From Auanema rhodensis (taxonomy: Eukaryota; Nematoda; Chromadorea; Rhabditida; Rhabditidae): DNA of 64,000 nt. The stretch is from assembly GCA_964057225.1 (NCBI GenBank), contig OZ059895.1, positions 2,418,001 through 2,482,000 on the forward strand, given 5' to 3'. This document shows, piece by piece, positions 24,401-38,259 of this stretch. Every line of letters starts with the position of its first letter. Position 1 is the first letter of the stretch. Under the pieces are notes generated by a model that saw nothing but the letters and a program-made list of their open reading frames with translations, was not told where the DNA came from and searched no databases. The position numbers and the translations under genes are program-made.

Positions 24401-26325
24401 TAATTTTTGTATTAAGCGTTTCTCAATGTAGTATAGTGCATTCGATGCGAATTTTTAAGCTGCGTCGATCTGTGTTATCAGATTTGCGCTAGCTTAAAAA
24501 TGCACCGAGATATCAACTGATATAAGTTCACACTTATATCCTCGATTTTCACCCTGAAGAATTAATTTTTTCGTTGAATAACATTGTCCATCGTCTTTGC
24601 CTTGAAAAAAGGAATCTAAAAACATCTACTTTTTGCTAAATTATTTTGAAATTTTTGGAAAAAATTTTTGTCAAAATGTTTTTGGAAGCAATGTTGAGTG
24701 TACATGGAAACTCAACATACACTAATGCATCATTTTTCAAACGATCATAACTAATTTTTGTATCAAGCGTTTCTCAATGTAGTATAGTGCATTCGATGCG
24801 GATTTTTAAGCTGCGTCGATCTGTGTTATCAGATTTGCGCTAGCTTAAAAATGCACCGAGATATCAACTGATATAAGTTCACACTTATATCCTCGATTTT
24901 CACCCTGAAGAATTAATTTTTTCGTTGAATAACATTGTCCATCGTCTTTGCCTTGAAAAAAGGAATCTAAAAACATCTACTTTTTGCTAAATTATTTTGA
25001 AATTTTTGGAAAAAATTTTTGCCAAAATGTTTTTGGAAGCAATGTTGAGTGTACATGGAAACTCAACATACACTAATGCATCATTTTTCAAACGATCATA
25101 ACTAATTTTTGTATTAAGCGTTTCTCAATGTAGTATAGTGCATTCGATGCGAATTTTTAAGCTGCGTCGATCTGTGTTATCAGATTTGCGCTAGCTTAAA
25201 AATGCACCGAGATATCAACTGATATAAGTTCACACTTATATCCTCGATTTTCACCCTGAAGAATTAATTTTTTCGTTGAATAACATTGTCCATCGTCTTT
25301 GCCTTGAAAAAAGGAATCTAAAAACATCTACTTTTTGCTAAATTATTTTGAAATTTTTGGAAAAAATTTTTGTCAAAATGTTTTTGGAAGCAATGTTGAG
25401 TGTACATGGAAACTCAACATACACTAATGCATCATTTTTCAAACGATCATAACTAATTTTTGTATTAAGCGTTTCTCAATGTAGTATAGTGCATTCGATG
25501 CGGATTTTTAAGCTGCGTCGATCTGTGTTATCAGATTTGCGCTAGCTTAAAAATGCACCGAGATATCAACTGATATAAGTTCACACTTATATCCTCGATT
25601 TTCACCCTGAAGAATTAATTTTTTCGTTGAATAGCATTGTCCATCGTCTTTGCCTTGAAAAAAGGAATCTAAAAACATCTACTTTTTGCTAAATTATTTT
25701 GAAATTTTTGGAAAAAATTTTTGCCAAAATGTTTTTGGAAGCAATGTTGAGTGTACATGGAAACTCAACATACACTAATGCATCATTTTTCAAACGATCA
25801 TAACTAATTTTTGTATTAAGCGTTTCTCAATGTAGTATAGTGCATTCGATGCGGATTTTTAAGCTGCGTCGATCTGTGTTATCAGATTTGCGCTAGCTTA
25901 AAAATGCACCGAGATATCAACTGATATAAGTTCACACTTATATCCTCGATTTTCACCCTGAAGAATTAATTTTTTCGTTGAATAGCATTGTCCATCGTCT
26001 TTGCCTTGAAAAAAGGAATCTAAAAACATCTACTTTTTGCTAAATTATTTTGAAATTTTTGGAAAAAATTTTTGTCAAAATGTTTTTGGAAGCAATGTTG
26101 AGTGTACATGGAAACTCAACATACACTAATGCATCATTTTTCAAACGATCATAACTAATTTTTGTATTAAGCGTTTCTCAATGTAGTATAGTGCATTCGA
26201 TGCGGATTTTTAAGCTGCGTCGATCTGTGTTATCAGATTTGCGCTAGCTTAAATATGCACCGAGATATCAACTGATATAAGTTCACACTTATATCCTCGA
26301 TTTTCACCCTGAAGAATTAATTTTT
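21412..26325 (+). repeat. Block IV: five-unit higher-order repeat, 1755 bp (M62-M75)
   Basis: All units have A40 and G87. The five types are distinguished by positions 11, 101, 194 and 231: (A, C, T, A), (A, T, T, G), (G, C, T, G), (G, C, T, A), (A, T, C, G). They recur as M62-M66 (21412-23166), M67-M71 (23167-24921) and M72-M75 (24922-26325, cut short). By eye I found no difference between the first two copies. The final unit M75 departs from the pattern (T101 with G11 and G231) and carries a private aaatatgcacc near 26252. Confidence 0.88.
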
Positions 26326-27027
26326 TCGTTGAATAGCATTGTCCATCGTCTTTGCCTTGAAAAAAGGAATCTAAAAACATCTACTTTTTGCTAAATTATT
26401 CTGAAATTTTTCGAAAAAATTTTTGTCAAAATGTTTTTGGAAGCAATGTTGAGTGTACATGGAAACTCAACATACACTAATGCATCATTTTTCAAATGAT
26501 CATAACTAATTTTTGTATCAAGCGTTTCTTAATGTAGTATAGTGCATTCGATGCGGATTTTTAAGCTGCGTCGATCTGTGTTATCAGATTTGCGCTAGCT
26601 TAAAAATGCACCGAGATATCAACTGATATAAGTTCACACTTATATCCTCGATTTTCACCCTGAAGAATTAATTTTTTCGTTGAATAACATTGTCCATTGT
26701 CTTTGCCTTGAAAAATGAAATCTAAAAACATCTACTTTTTGCTAAATTATTTTGAAATTTTTCGAAAAAATTTTTGTCAAAATGTTTTTGGAAGCAATGT
26801 TGAGTGTACATGGAAACTCAACATACACTAATGCATCATTTTTCAAACGATCATAACTAATTTTTGTATCAAACGTTTCTCAATGTAGTATAGTGCATTC
26901 GATGCGGATTTTTAAGCTGCGTCAATCTGTGTTATCAGATTTGCGCTGGCTTAAAAATGCACCGAGATATCAACTGATATAAGTTCACACTTATATCCTC
27001 GATTTTCACCCTGAAGAATTAATTTTT
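26326..27027 (+). repeat. Block III island of two units (M76-M77)
   Basis: M76 is a delta unit (aatagc, attattctg, cttaatg) with a private caaatgatc. M77 begins as alpha (ccattg, tatcaaacg) but ends with gcgtcaatctg (A248), a block V mark. M77 is therefore a hybrid sitting on the block III/V junction. The island lies about 5 kb beyond the end of the main block III. Confidence 0.75.
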
Positions 27028-27378
27028 TTGTTGAATAACATTGTCCATCGTCTTTGCCTTGAAAAAAGGAATCTAAAAACATCTACTTTTTGCTAAATTA
27101 TTTTGAAATTTTTGGAAAAAATTTTTGTCAAAATGTTTTTGGAAGCAATGTTGAGTGTACATGGAAACTCAACATACACTAATGCATCATTTTTCAAACG
27201 ATCATAACTAATTTTTGTATTAAGCGTTTCTCAATGTAGTATAGTGCATTCGATGCGAATTTTTAAGCTGCGTCGATCTGTGTTATCAGATTTGCGCTAG
27301 CTTAAAAATGCACCGAGATATCAACTGATATAAGTTCACACTTATATCCTCGATTTTCACCCTGAAGAATTAATTTTT

Positions 27379-29484
27379 TCGTTGAATAACATTGTCCATC
27401 GTCTTTGCCTTGAAAAAAGGAATCTAAAAACATCTACTTTTTGCTAAATTATTTTGAAATTTTTGGAAAAAATTTTTGTCAAAATGTTTTTGGAAGCAAT
27501 GTTGAGTGTACATGGAAACTCAACATACACTAATGCATCATTTTTCAAACGATCATAACTAATTTTTGTATCAAGCGTTTCTCGATGTAGTATAGTGCAT
27601 TCGATGCGAATTTGTAAGCTGCGTCGATCTGTGTTATCAGATTTGCGCTAGCTTAAAAATGCACCGAGATATCAACTGATATAAGTTCACACTTATATCC
27701 TCGATTTTCACCCTGAAGAATTAATTTTTTCGTTGAATAACATTGTCCATCGTCTTTGCCTTGAAAAATGGAATCTAAAAACATCTACTTCTTGCTAAAT
27801 TATTTTGAAATTTTTCGAAAAAATTTTTGTCAAAATGTTTTTGGAAGCAATGTTGAGTGTACATGGAAACTCAACATACACTAATGCATCATTTTTCAAA
27901 CGATCATAACTAATTTTTGTATTAAGCGTTTCTCAATGTAGTATAGTGCATTCGATGCGAATTTTTAAGCTGCGTCGATCTGTGTTATCAGATTTGCGCT
28001 AGCTTAAAAATGCACCGAGATATCAACTGATATAAGTTCACACTTATATCCTCGATTTTCACCCTGAAGAATTAATTTTTTCGTTGAATAACATTGTCCA
28101 TCGTCTTTGCCTTGAAAAAAGGAATCTAAAAACATCTACTTTTTGCTAAATTATTTTGAAATTTTTGGAAAAAATTTTTGTCAAAATGTTTTTGGAAGCA
28201 ATGTTGAGTGTACATGGAAACTCAACATACACTAATGCATCATTTTTCAAACGATCATAACTAATTTTTGTATCAAGCGTTTCTCGATGTAGTATAGTGC
28301 ATTCGATGCGAATTTGTAAGCTGCGTCGATCTGTGTTATCAGATTTGCGCTAGCTTAAAAATGCACCGAGATATCAACTGATATAAGTTCACACTTATAT
28401 CCTCGATTTTCACCCTGAAGAATTAATTTTTTCGTTGAATAACATTGTCCATCGTCTTTGCCTTGAAAAATGGAATCTAAAAACATCTACTTCTTGCTAA
28501 ATTATTTTGAAATTTTTCGAAAAAATTTTTGTCAAAATGTTTTTGGAAGCAATGTTGAGTGTACATGGAAACTCAACATACACTAATGCATCATTTTTCA
28601 AACGATCATAACTAATTTTTGTATCAAGCGTTTCTCAATGTAGTATAGTGCATTCGATGCGGATTTTTAAGCTGCGTCAATCTGTGTTATCAGATTTGCG
28701 CTAGCTTAAAAATGCACCGAGATATCAACTGATATAAGTTCACACTTATATCCTCGATTTTCACCCTGAAGAATTAATTTTTTCGTTGAATAACATTGTC
28801 CATCGTCTTTGCCTTGAAAAAAGGAATCTAAAAACATCTACTTTTTGCTAAATTATTTTGAAATTTTTGGAAAAAATTTTTGTCAAAATGTTTTTGGAAG
28901 CAATGTTGAGTGTACATGGAAACTCAACATACACTAATGCATCATTTTTCAAACGATCATAACTAATTTTTGTATCAAGCGTTTCTCGATGTAGTATAGT
29001 GCATTCGATGCGAATTTGTAAGCTGCGTCGATTTGTGTTATCAGATTTGCGCTAGCTTAAAAATGCACCGAGATATCAACTGATATAAGTTCACACTTAT
29101 ATCCTCGATTTTCACCCTGAAGAATTAATTTTTTCGTTGAATAACATTGTCCATCGTCTTTGCCTTGAAAAATGGAATCTAAAAACATCTACTTCTTGCT
29201 AAATTATTTTGAAATTTTTCGAAAAAATTTTTGTCAAAATGTTTTTGGAAGCAATGTTGAGTGTACATGGAAACTCAACATACACTAATGCATCATTTTT
29301 CAAACGATCATAACTAATTTTTGTATCAAGCGTTTCTCAATGTAGTATAGTGCATTCGATGCGGATTTTTAAGCTGCGTCAATCTGTGTTATCAGATTTG
29401 CGCTAGCTTAAAAATGCACCGAGATATCAACTGATATAAGTTCACACTTATATCCTCGATTTTCACCCTGAAGAATTAATTTTT
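27379..29484 (+). repeat. Three tandem epsilon-zeta dimers, 3 x 702 bp
   Basis: M79-M80, M81-M82 and M83-M84 alternate ctcgatg/gaatttgtaag units with acttcttgct units. The first zeta (M80) lacks the gcgtcaatc mark and ends like eta (tattaagcg, A231), whereas M82 and M84 have it. M83 has a private gatttgtgtt. Confidence 0.8.
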
Positions 29485-31941
29485 TCGTTGAATAACATTG
29501 TCCATTGTCTTTGCCTTAAAAAATGAAATCTAAAAACATCTACTTTTTGCTAAATTTTTTTGAAATTTTTCGAAAAAATTTTTGTCAAAATGTTTTTGGA
29601 AGCAATGTTGAGTGTACATGGAAACTCAACATACACTAATACATCATTTTTCAAACGATCATAACTAATTTTTGTATCAAGCGTTTCTTAATGTAGTATA
29701 GTGCATTCGATGCGGATTTTTAAGCTGCGTCGATCTGTGTTATCAGATTTGCGCTAGCTTAAAAATGCACCGAGATATCAACTGATATAAGTTCACACTT
29801 ATATCCTCGATTTTCACCCTGAAGAATTAATTTTTTCGTTGAATAACATTGTCCATCGTCTTTGCCTTGAAAAAAGGAATCTAAAAACATCTACTTTTTG
29901 CTAAATTATATTGAAATTTTTCGAAAAAATTTTTGTCAAAATGTTTTTGGAAGCAATGTTGAGTGTACATGGAAACTCAACATACACTAATGCATCATTT
30001 TTCAAACGATCATAACTAATTTTTGTATCAAGCGTTTCTCGATGTAGTATAGTGCATTCGATGCGGATTTTTAAGCTGCGTCGATCTGTGTTATCAGATT
30101 TGCGCTAGCTTAAAAATGCACCGAGATATCAACTGATATAAGTTCACACTTATATCCTCGATTTTCACCCTGAAGAATTAATTTTTTCGTTGAATAACAT
30201 TGTCCATCGTCTTTGCCTTGAAAAAAGGAATCTAAAAACATCTACTTTTTGCTAAATTATTTTGAAATTTTTGGAAAAAATTTTTGTCAAAATGTTTTTG
30301 GAAGCAATGTTGAGTGTACATGGAAACTCAACATACACTAATGCATCATTTTTCAAACGATCATAACTAATTTTTGTATCAAGCGTTTCTCGATGTAGTA
30401 TAGTGCATTCGATGCGAATTTGTAAGCTGCGTCGATCTGTGTTATCAGATTTGCGCTAGCTTAAAAATGCACCGAGATATCAACTGATATAAGTTCACAC
30501 TTATATCCTCGATTTTCACCCTGAAGAATTAATTTTTTCGTTGAATAACATTGTCCATCGTCTTTGCCTTGAAAAATGGAATCTAAAAACATCTACTTCT
30601 TGCTAAATTATTTTGAAATTTTTCGAAAAAATTTTTGTCAAAATGTTTTTGGAAGCAATGTTGAGTGTACATGGAAACTCAACATACACTAATGCATCAT
30701 TTTTCAAACGATCATAACTAATTTTTGTATCAAGCGTTTCTCAATGTAGTATAGTGCATTCGATGCGGATTTTTAAGCTGCGTCAATCTGTGTTATCAGA
30801 TTTGCGCTAACTTAAAAATGCACCGATATATCAACTGATATAAGTTCACACTTATATCCTCGATTTTCACCCTGAACAATTAATTTTTTCGTTGAATAAC
30901 ATTGTCCATCGTCTTTGCCTTGAAAAAAGGAATCTAAAAACATCTACTTTTTGCTAAATTATTTTGAAATTTTTGGAAAAAATTTTTGTCAAAATGTTTT
31001 TGGAAGCAATGTTGAGTGTACATGGAAACTCAACATACACTAATGCATCATTTTTCAAACGATCATAACTAATTTTTGTATTAAGCGTTTCTCAATGTAG
31101 TATAGTGCATTCGATGCGAATTTTTAAGCTGCGTCGATCTGTGTTATCAGATTTGCGCTAGCTTAAAAATGCACCGAGATATCAACTGATATAAGTTCAC
31201 ACTTATATCCTCGATTTTCACCCTGAAGAATTAATTTTTTCGTTGAATAACATTGTCCATCGTCTTTGCCTTGAAAAAAGGAATCTAAAAACATCTACTT
31301 TTTGCTAAATTATTTTGAAATTTTTGGAAAAAATTTTTGTCAAAATGTTTTTGGAAGCAATGTTGAGTGTACATGGAAACTCAACATACACTAATGCATC
31401 ATTTTTCAAACGATCATAACTAATTTTTGTATCAAGCGTTTCTCGATGTAGTATAGTGCATTCGATGCGAATTTGTAAGCTGCGTCGATCTGTGTTATCA
31501 GATTTGCGCTAGCTTAAAAATGCACCGAGATATCAACTGATATAAGTTCACACTTATATCCTCGATTTTCACCCTGAAGAATTAATTTTTTCGTTGAATA
31601 ACATTGTCCATTGTCTTTGCCTTAAAAAATGAAATCTAAAAACATCTACTTTTTGCTAAATTTTTTTGAAATTTTTCGAAAAAATTTTTGTCAAAATGTT
31701 TTTGGAAGCAATGTTGAGTGTACATGGAAACTCAACATACACTAATACATCATTTTTCAAACGATCATAACTAATTTTTGTATCAAGCGTTTCTTAATGT
31801 AGTATAGTGCATTCGATGCGGATTTTTAAGCTGCGTCAATCTGTGTTATCAGATTTGCGCTAACTTAAAAATGCACCGAGATATCAACTGATATAAGTTC
31901 ACACTTATATCCTCGATTTTCACCCTGAACAATTATTTTTT

Positions 31942-33345
31942 TCGTTGAATAACATTGTCCATCGTCTTTGCCTTGAAAAAAGGAATCTAAAAACATCTAC
32001 TTTTTGCTAAATTATTTTGAAATTTTTGGAAAAAATTTTTGTCAAAATGTTTTTGGAAGCAATGTTGAGTGTACATGGAAACTCAACATACACTAATGCA
32101 TCATTTTTCAAACGATCATAACTAATTTTTGTATTAAGCGTTTCTCAATGTAGTATAGTGCATTCGATGCGAATTTTTAAGCTGCGTCGATCTGTGTTAT
32201 CAGATTTGCGCTAGCTTAAAAATGCACCGAGATATCAACTGATATAAGTTCACACTTATATCCTCGATTTTCACCCTGAAGAATTAATTTTTTCGTTGAA
32301 TAGCATTGTCCATCGTCTTTGCCTTGAAAAAAGGAATCTAAAAACATCTACTGTTTGCTAAATTATTTTGAAATTTTTCGAAAAAATTTTTGTCAAAATG
32401 TTTTTGGAAGCAATGTTGAGTGTACATGGAAACTCAACATACACTAATGCATCATTTTTCAAACGATCATAACTAATTTTTGTATCAAGCGTTTCTCGAT
32501 GTAGTATAGTGCATTCGATGCGGATTTTTAAGCTGCGTCGATCTGTGTTATAAGATTTGCGCTAGCTTGAAAATGCACCGAGATATCAACTGATATAAGT
32601 TCACACTTATATCCTCGATTTTCACCCTGAAGAATTAATTTTTTCGTTGAATAACATTGTCCATCGTCTTTGCCTGGAAAAATGGAATCTAAAAACATCT
32701 ACTTTTTGCTAAATTATTTTGAAATTTTTCGAAAAAATTTTTGTCAAAATGTTTTTGGAAGCAATGTTGAGTGTACATGGAAACTCAACATACACTAATG
32801 CATCATTTTTCAAACGATCATAACTAATTTTTGTATCAAGCGTTTCTCGATGTAGTATAGTGCATTCGATGCGAATTTGTAAGCTGCGTCGATCTGTGTT
32901 ATCAGATTTGCGCTAGCTTAAAAATGCACCGAGATATCAACTGATATAAGTTCACACTTATATCCTCGATTTTCACCCTGAAGAATTAATTTTTTCGTTG
33001 AATAACATTGTCCATCGTCTTTGCCTTGAAAAATAGAATCTAAAAACATCTACTTCTTGCTAAATTATTTTGAAATTTTTCGAAAAAATTTTTGTCAAAA
33101 TGTTTTTGGAAGCAATGTTGAGTGTACATGGAAACTCAACATACACTAATGCATCATTTTTCAAACGATCATAACTAATTTTTGTATCAAGCGTTTCTCA
33201 ATGTAGTATAGTGCATTCGATGCGGATTTTTAAGCTGCGTCAATCTGTGTTATCAGATTTGCGCTAACTTAAAAATGCACCGAGATATCAACTGATATAA
33301 GTTCACACTTATATCCTCGATTTTCACCCTGAAGAATTAATTTTT
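31942..33345 (+). repeat. Eta-theta-epsilon-zeta unit, 1404 bp
   Basis: M92 to M95 give the four-unit order. M94 has cctggaaaaatgg (G33) and M95 has aaaaatagaatc. Related but altered copies follow: M96-M98 (theta-epsilon-zeta) and M99-M101 (eta, theta, epsilon/zeta hybrid). Confidence 0.78.
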
Positions 33346-35100
33346 TCGTTGAATAGCATTGTCCATCGTCTTTGCCTTGAAAAAAGGAATCTAAAAACAT
33401 CTACTGTTTGCTAAATTATTTTGAAATTTTTCGAAAAAATTTTTGTCAAAATGTTTTTGGAAGCAATGTTGAGTGTACATGGAAACTCAACATACACTAA
33501 TGCATCATTTTTCAAACGATCATAACTAATTTTTGTATCAAGCGTTTCTCGATGTAGTATAGTGCATTCGATGCGGATTTTTAAGCTGCGTCGATCTGTG
33601 TTATCAGATTTGCGCTAGCTTGAAAATGCACCGAGATATCAACTGATATAAGTTCACACTTATATCCTCGATTTTCACCCTGAAGAATTAATTTTTTCGT
33701 TGAATAACATTGTCCATCGTCTTTGCCTTGAAAAAAGGAATCTAAAAACATCTACTTTTTGCTAAATTATTTTGAAATTTTTGGAAAAAATTTTTGTCAA
33801 AATGTTTTTGGAAGCAATGTTGAGTGTACATGGAAACTCAACATACACTAATGCATCATTTTTCAAACGATCATAACTAATTTTTGTATCAAGCGTTTCT
33901 CGATGTAGTATAGTGCATTCGATGCGAATTTGTAAGCTGCGTCGATCTGTGTTATCAGATTTGCGCTAGCTTAAAAATGCACCGAGATATCAACTGATAT
34001 AAGTTCACACTTATATCCTCGATTTTCACCCTGAAGAATTAATTTTTTCGTTGAATAACATTGTCCATCGTCTTTGCCTTGAAAAATGGAATCTAAAAAC
34101 ATCTACTTCTTGCTAAATTATTTTGAAATTTTTCGAAAAAATTTTTGTCAAAATGTTTTTGGAAGCAATGTTGAGTGTACATGGAAACTCAACATACACT
34201 AATGCATCATTTTTCAAACGATCATAACTAATTTTTGTATCAAGCGTTTTTCAATGTAGTATAGTGCATTCGATGCGGATTTTTAAGCTGCGTCAATCTG
34301 TGTTATCAGATTTGCGCTAACTTAAAAATGCACCGAGATATCAACTGATATAAGTTCACACTTATATCCTCGATTTTCACCCTGAACAATTGATTTTTTC
34401 GTTGAATAACATTGTCCATCGTCTTTGCCTTGAAAAAAGGAATCTAAAAACATCTACTTTTTGCTAAATTATTTTGAAATTTTTGGAAAAAATTTTTGTC
34501 AAAATGTTTTTGGAAGCAATGTTGAGTGTACATGGAAACTCAACATACACTAATGCATCATTTTTCAAACGATCATAACTAATTTTTGTATTAAGCGTTT
34601 CTCAATGTAGTATAGTGCATTCGATGCGAATTTTTAAGCTGCGTCGATCTGTGTTATCAGATTTGCGCTAGCTTAAAAATGCACCGAGATATCAACTGAT
34701 ATAAGTTCACACTTATATCCTCGATTTTCACCCTGAAGAATTAATTTTTTCGTTGAATAGCATTGTCCATCGTCTTTGCCTTGAAAAAAGGAATCTAAAA
34801 ACATCTACTGTTTGCTAAATTATTTTGAAATTTTTCGAAAAAATTTTTGTCAAAATGTTTTTGGAAGCAATGTTGAGTGTACATGGAAACTCAACATACA
34901 CTAATGCATCATTTTTCAAACGATCATAACTAATTTTTGTATCAAGCGTTTCTCGATGTAGTATAGTGCATTCGATGCGGATTTTTAAGCTGCGTCGATC
35001 TGTGTTATCAGATTTGCGCTAGCTTGAAAATGCACCGAGATATCAACTGATATAAGTTCACACTTATATCCTCGATTTTCACCCTGAAGAATTAATTTTT

Positions 35101-35451
35101 TCGTTGAATAACATTGTCCATCGTCTTTGCCTGGAAAAATGGAATCTAAAAACATCTACTTTTTGCTAAATTATTTTGAAATTTTTCGAAAAAATTTTTG
35201 TCAAAATGTTTTTGGAAGCAATGTTGAGTGTACATGGAAACTCAACATACACTAATGCATCATTTTTCAAACGATCATAACTAATTTTTGTATCAAGCGT
35301 TTCTCAATGTAGTATAGTGCATTCGATGCGGATTTTTAAGCTGCGTCAATCTGTGTTATCAGATTTGCGCTAACTTAAAAATGCACCGAGATATCAACTG
35401 ATATAAGTTCACACTTATATCCTCGATTTTCACCCTGAACAATTAATTTTT
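35101..35451 (+). repeat. Epsilon/zeta hybrid unit (M101)
   Basis: The left side has the cctggaaaaatgg mark otherwise seen only in the epsilon unit M94. The right side lacks ctcgatg and gaatttg and instead has A248 and A273 (gctaactt) and the ctgaacaatt mark of zeta units. It replaces two units of the four-unit repeat by one, as expected for crossover between neighbouring unit types. Confidence 0.75.
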
Positions 35452-38259
35452 TCGTTGAATAACATTGTCCATCGTCTTTGCCTTGAAAAATGGAATCTAA
35501 AAACATCTACTTTTTGCTAAATTATTTTGAAATTTTTCGAAAAAATTTTTGTCAAAATGTTTTTGGAAGCAATGTTGAGTGTACATGGAAACTCAACATA
35601 CACTAATGCATCATTTTTCAAACGATCATAACTAATTTTTGTATCAAACGTTTCTCAATGTAGTATAGTGCACTCGATGCGGATTTTTAAGCTGCGTCGA
35701 TCTGTGTTATCAGATTTGCGCTAGCTTAAAAATGCACCGAGATATCAACTGATATAAGTTCACACTTATATCCTCGATTTTCACCCTGAAGAATTAATTT
35801 TTTCGTTGAATAACATTGTCCATCGTCTTTGCCTTGAAAAAAGGAATCTAAAAACATCTACTTTTTGCTAAATTATTTTGAAATTTTTGGAAAAAATTTT
35901 TGTCAAAATGTTTTTGGAAGCAATGTTGAGTGTACATGGAAACTCAACATACACTAATGCATCATTTTTCAAACGATCATAACTAATTTTTGTATTAAGC
36001 GTTTCTCAATGTAGTATAGTGCATTCGATGCGAATTTTTAAGCTGCGTCGATCTGTGTTATCAGATTTGCGCTAGCTTAAAAATGCACCGAGATATCAAC
36101 TGATATAAGTTCACACTTATATCCTCGATTTTCACCCTGAAGAATTAATTTTTTCGTTGAATAACATTGTCCATCGTCTTTGCCTTGAAAAAAGGAATCT
36201 AAAAACATCTACTTTTTGCTAAATTATTTTGAAATTTTTGGAAAAAATTTTTGTCAAAATGTTTTTGGAAGCAATGTTGAGTGCACATGGAAACTCAACA
36301 TACACTAATGCATCATTTTTTAAACGATCATAACTAATTTTTGTATTAAGCGTTTCTCAATGTAGTATAGTGCATTCGATGCGGATTTTTAAGCTGCGTC
36401 GATTTGTCTTATCAGATTTGCGCTAGCTTAAAAATGCACCGAGATATCAACTGATATAAGTTCACACTTATATCCTCGATTTTCACCCTGAAGAATTGAT
36501 TTTTTCGTTGAATAACATTGTCCATCGTCTTCGGCTTGAAAAAAGGAATCTGAAAACATCTACTTTTTGCTAAATTATTTTGAAATTTTTCGAAAAAATT
36601 TTTGTCAAAATGTTTTTGGAAGCAATGTTGAGTGTACATGGAAACTCAACATACACTTATGCATCATTTTTCGAACAATCATAACTAATTTTTGTATTAA
36701 GCTTTTCTCAATGTAGTATAGTGCATCCGATGCGGATTTTTAAGCTGCGTCGATCTGTTTTATCAGATTTGCGCTAGCTTAAAAATGCACCAAGATATCA
36801 ACTGATATAAGTTCACACTTATATCCTCGATTTTCACCCTGAAGAATTAATTTTTTCGTTGAATAACATTGTCCATCGTCTTCGCCTTGAAAAAAGGAAT
36901 CTAAAAACATCTACTTTTTGCTAAATTATTTTGAAATTTTTTGAAAAAATTTTTGTCAAAATGTTTTTGGAAGCAATGTTGAGTGTACATGGAAACTCAA
37001 CATACACTTATGCATCATTTTTCGAACAATCATAACTAATTTTTGTATTAAGCGTTTCTCAATGTAGTATAGTGCATTCGATGCGGATTTTTAAGCTGGG
37101 TCGATCTGTGTTATCAGATTTGCGCTAGCTTAAAAATGCACCGAGATATCAACTGATATAAGTTCACACTTATATCCTCGATTTTCACCCTGAAGAATCA
37201 ATTTTTTCGTTGAATAACGTTGTCCATCGTCTTCGCCTTGAAAAAAGGAATCTAAAAACATCTACTTTTTGCTAAATTATTTTGAAATTTTTCGAAAAAA
37301 TTTTTGTCAAAATGTTTTTGGAAGCAATGTTGAGTGTACATGGAAACTCAACATACACTTATGCATCATTTTTCGAACAATCATAACTAATTTTTGTATT
37401 AAGCGTTTCTCAATGTAGTATAGTGCATCCGATGCGGATTTTTAAGCTGCGTCGATCTGTGTTATCAGATTTGCGCTAGCTTAAAAATGCACCGAGATAT
37501 CAACTGATATAAGTTCACACTTATATCCTCGATTTTCACCCTGAAGAATTGATTTTTTCGTTGAATAACATTGTCCATCGTCTTCGCCTTGAAAAAAGGA
37601 ATCTGAAAACATCTACTTTTTGCTAAATTATTTTGAAATTTTTCGAAAAAATTTTTGTCAAAATGTTTTTGGAAGCAATGTTGAGTGTACATGGAAACTC
37701 AACATACACTAATGCATCATTTTTCAAACGATCATAACTAATTTTTGTATTAAGCGTTTCTCAATGTAGTATAGTGCATTCGATGCGGATTTTTAAGCTG
37801 CGTCGATTTGTGTTATCAGATTTGCGCTAGCTTAAAAATGCACCGAGATATCAACTGATATAAGTTCACACTTATATCCTCGATTTTCACCCTGAAGAAT
37901 TAATTTTTTCGTTGAATAACATTGTCCATCGTCTTCGCCTTGAAAAAAGGAATCTAAAAACATCTACTTTTTGCTAAATTATTTTGAAATTTTTCGAAAA
38001 AATTTTTGTCAAAATGTTTTTGGAAGCAATGTTGAGTGTACATGGAAACTTAACATACACTTATGCATCATTTTTCAAACGATCATAACTAATTTTTGTA
38101 TTAAGCGTTTCTCAATGTAGTATAGTGCATTCGATGCGGATTTTTAAGCTGCGTCGATTTGTCTTATCAGATTTGCGCTAGCTTAAAAATGCACCGTGAT
38201 ATCAACTGATATATGTTCACACTTATATCCTCGATTTTCACCCTGAAGAATTAATTTTT

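Larger units (their letters stand above)
27028..36504 (+). repeat. Block V: dimer and four-unit higher-order repeats (M78-M104)
   Basis: Recurring types are epsilon (ctcgatg, G206, and gaatttgtaag, G236), zeta (acttcttgct, C62, with gcgtcaatc, A248, and later gctaactt, A273), eta (G87, tattaagcg, A231) and theta (aatagc, ctgtttgct, G61, ctcgatg, gcttgaaaatg). Early copies are epsilon-zeta dimers; later copies are eta-theta-epsilon-zeta. M85 and M91 share an odd left half (ccattg, cttaaaaaatg, aatacatc). The last unit M104 has tgtctt and ttgatttttt on its right side, marks of block VI, so the V/VI junction lies inside it. Confidence 0.82.
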
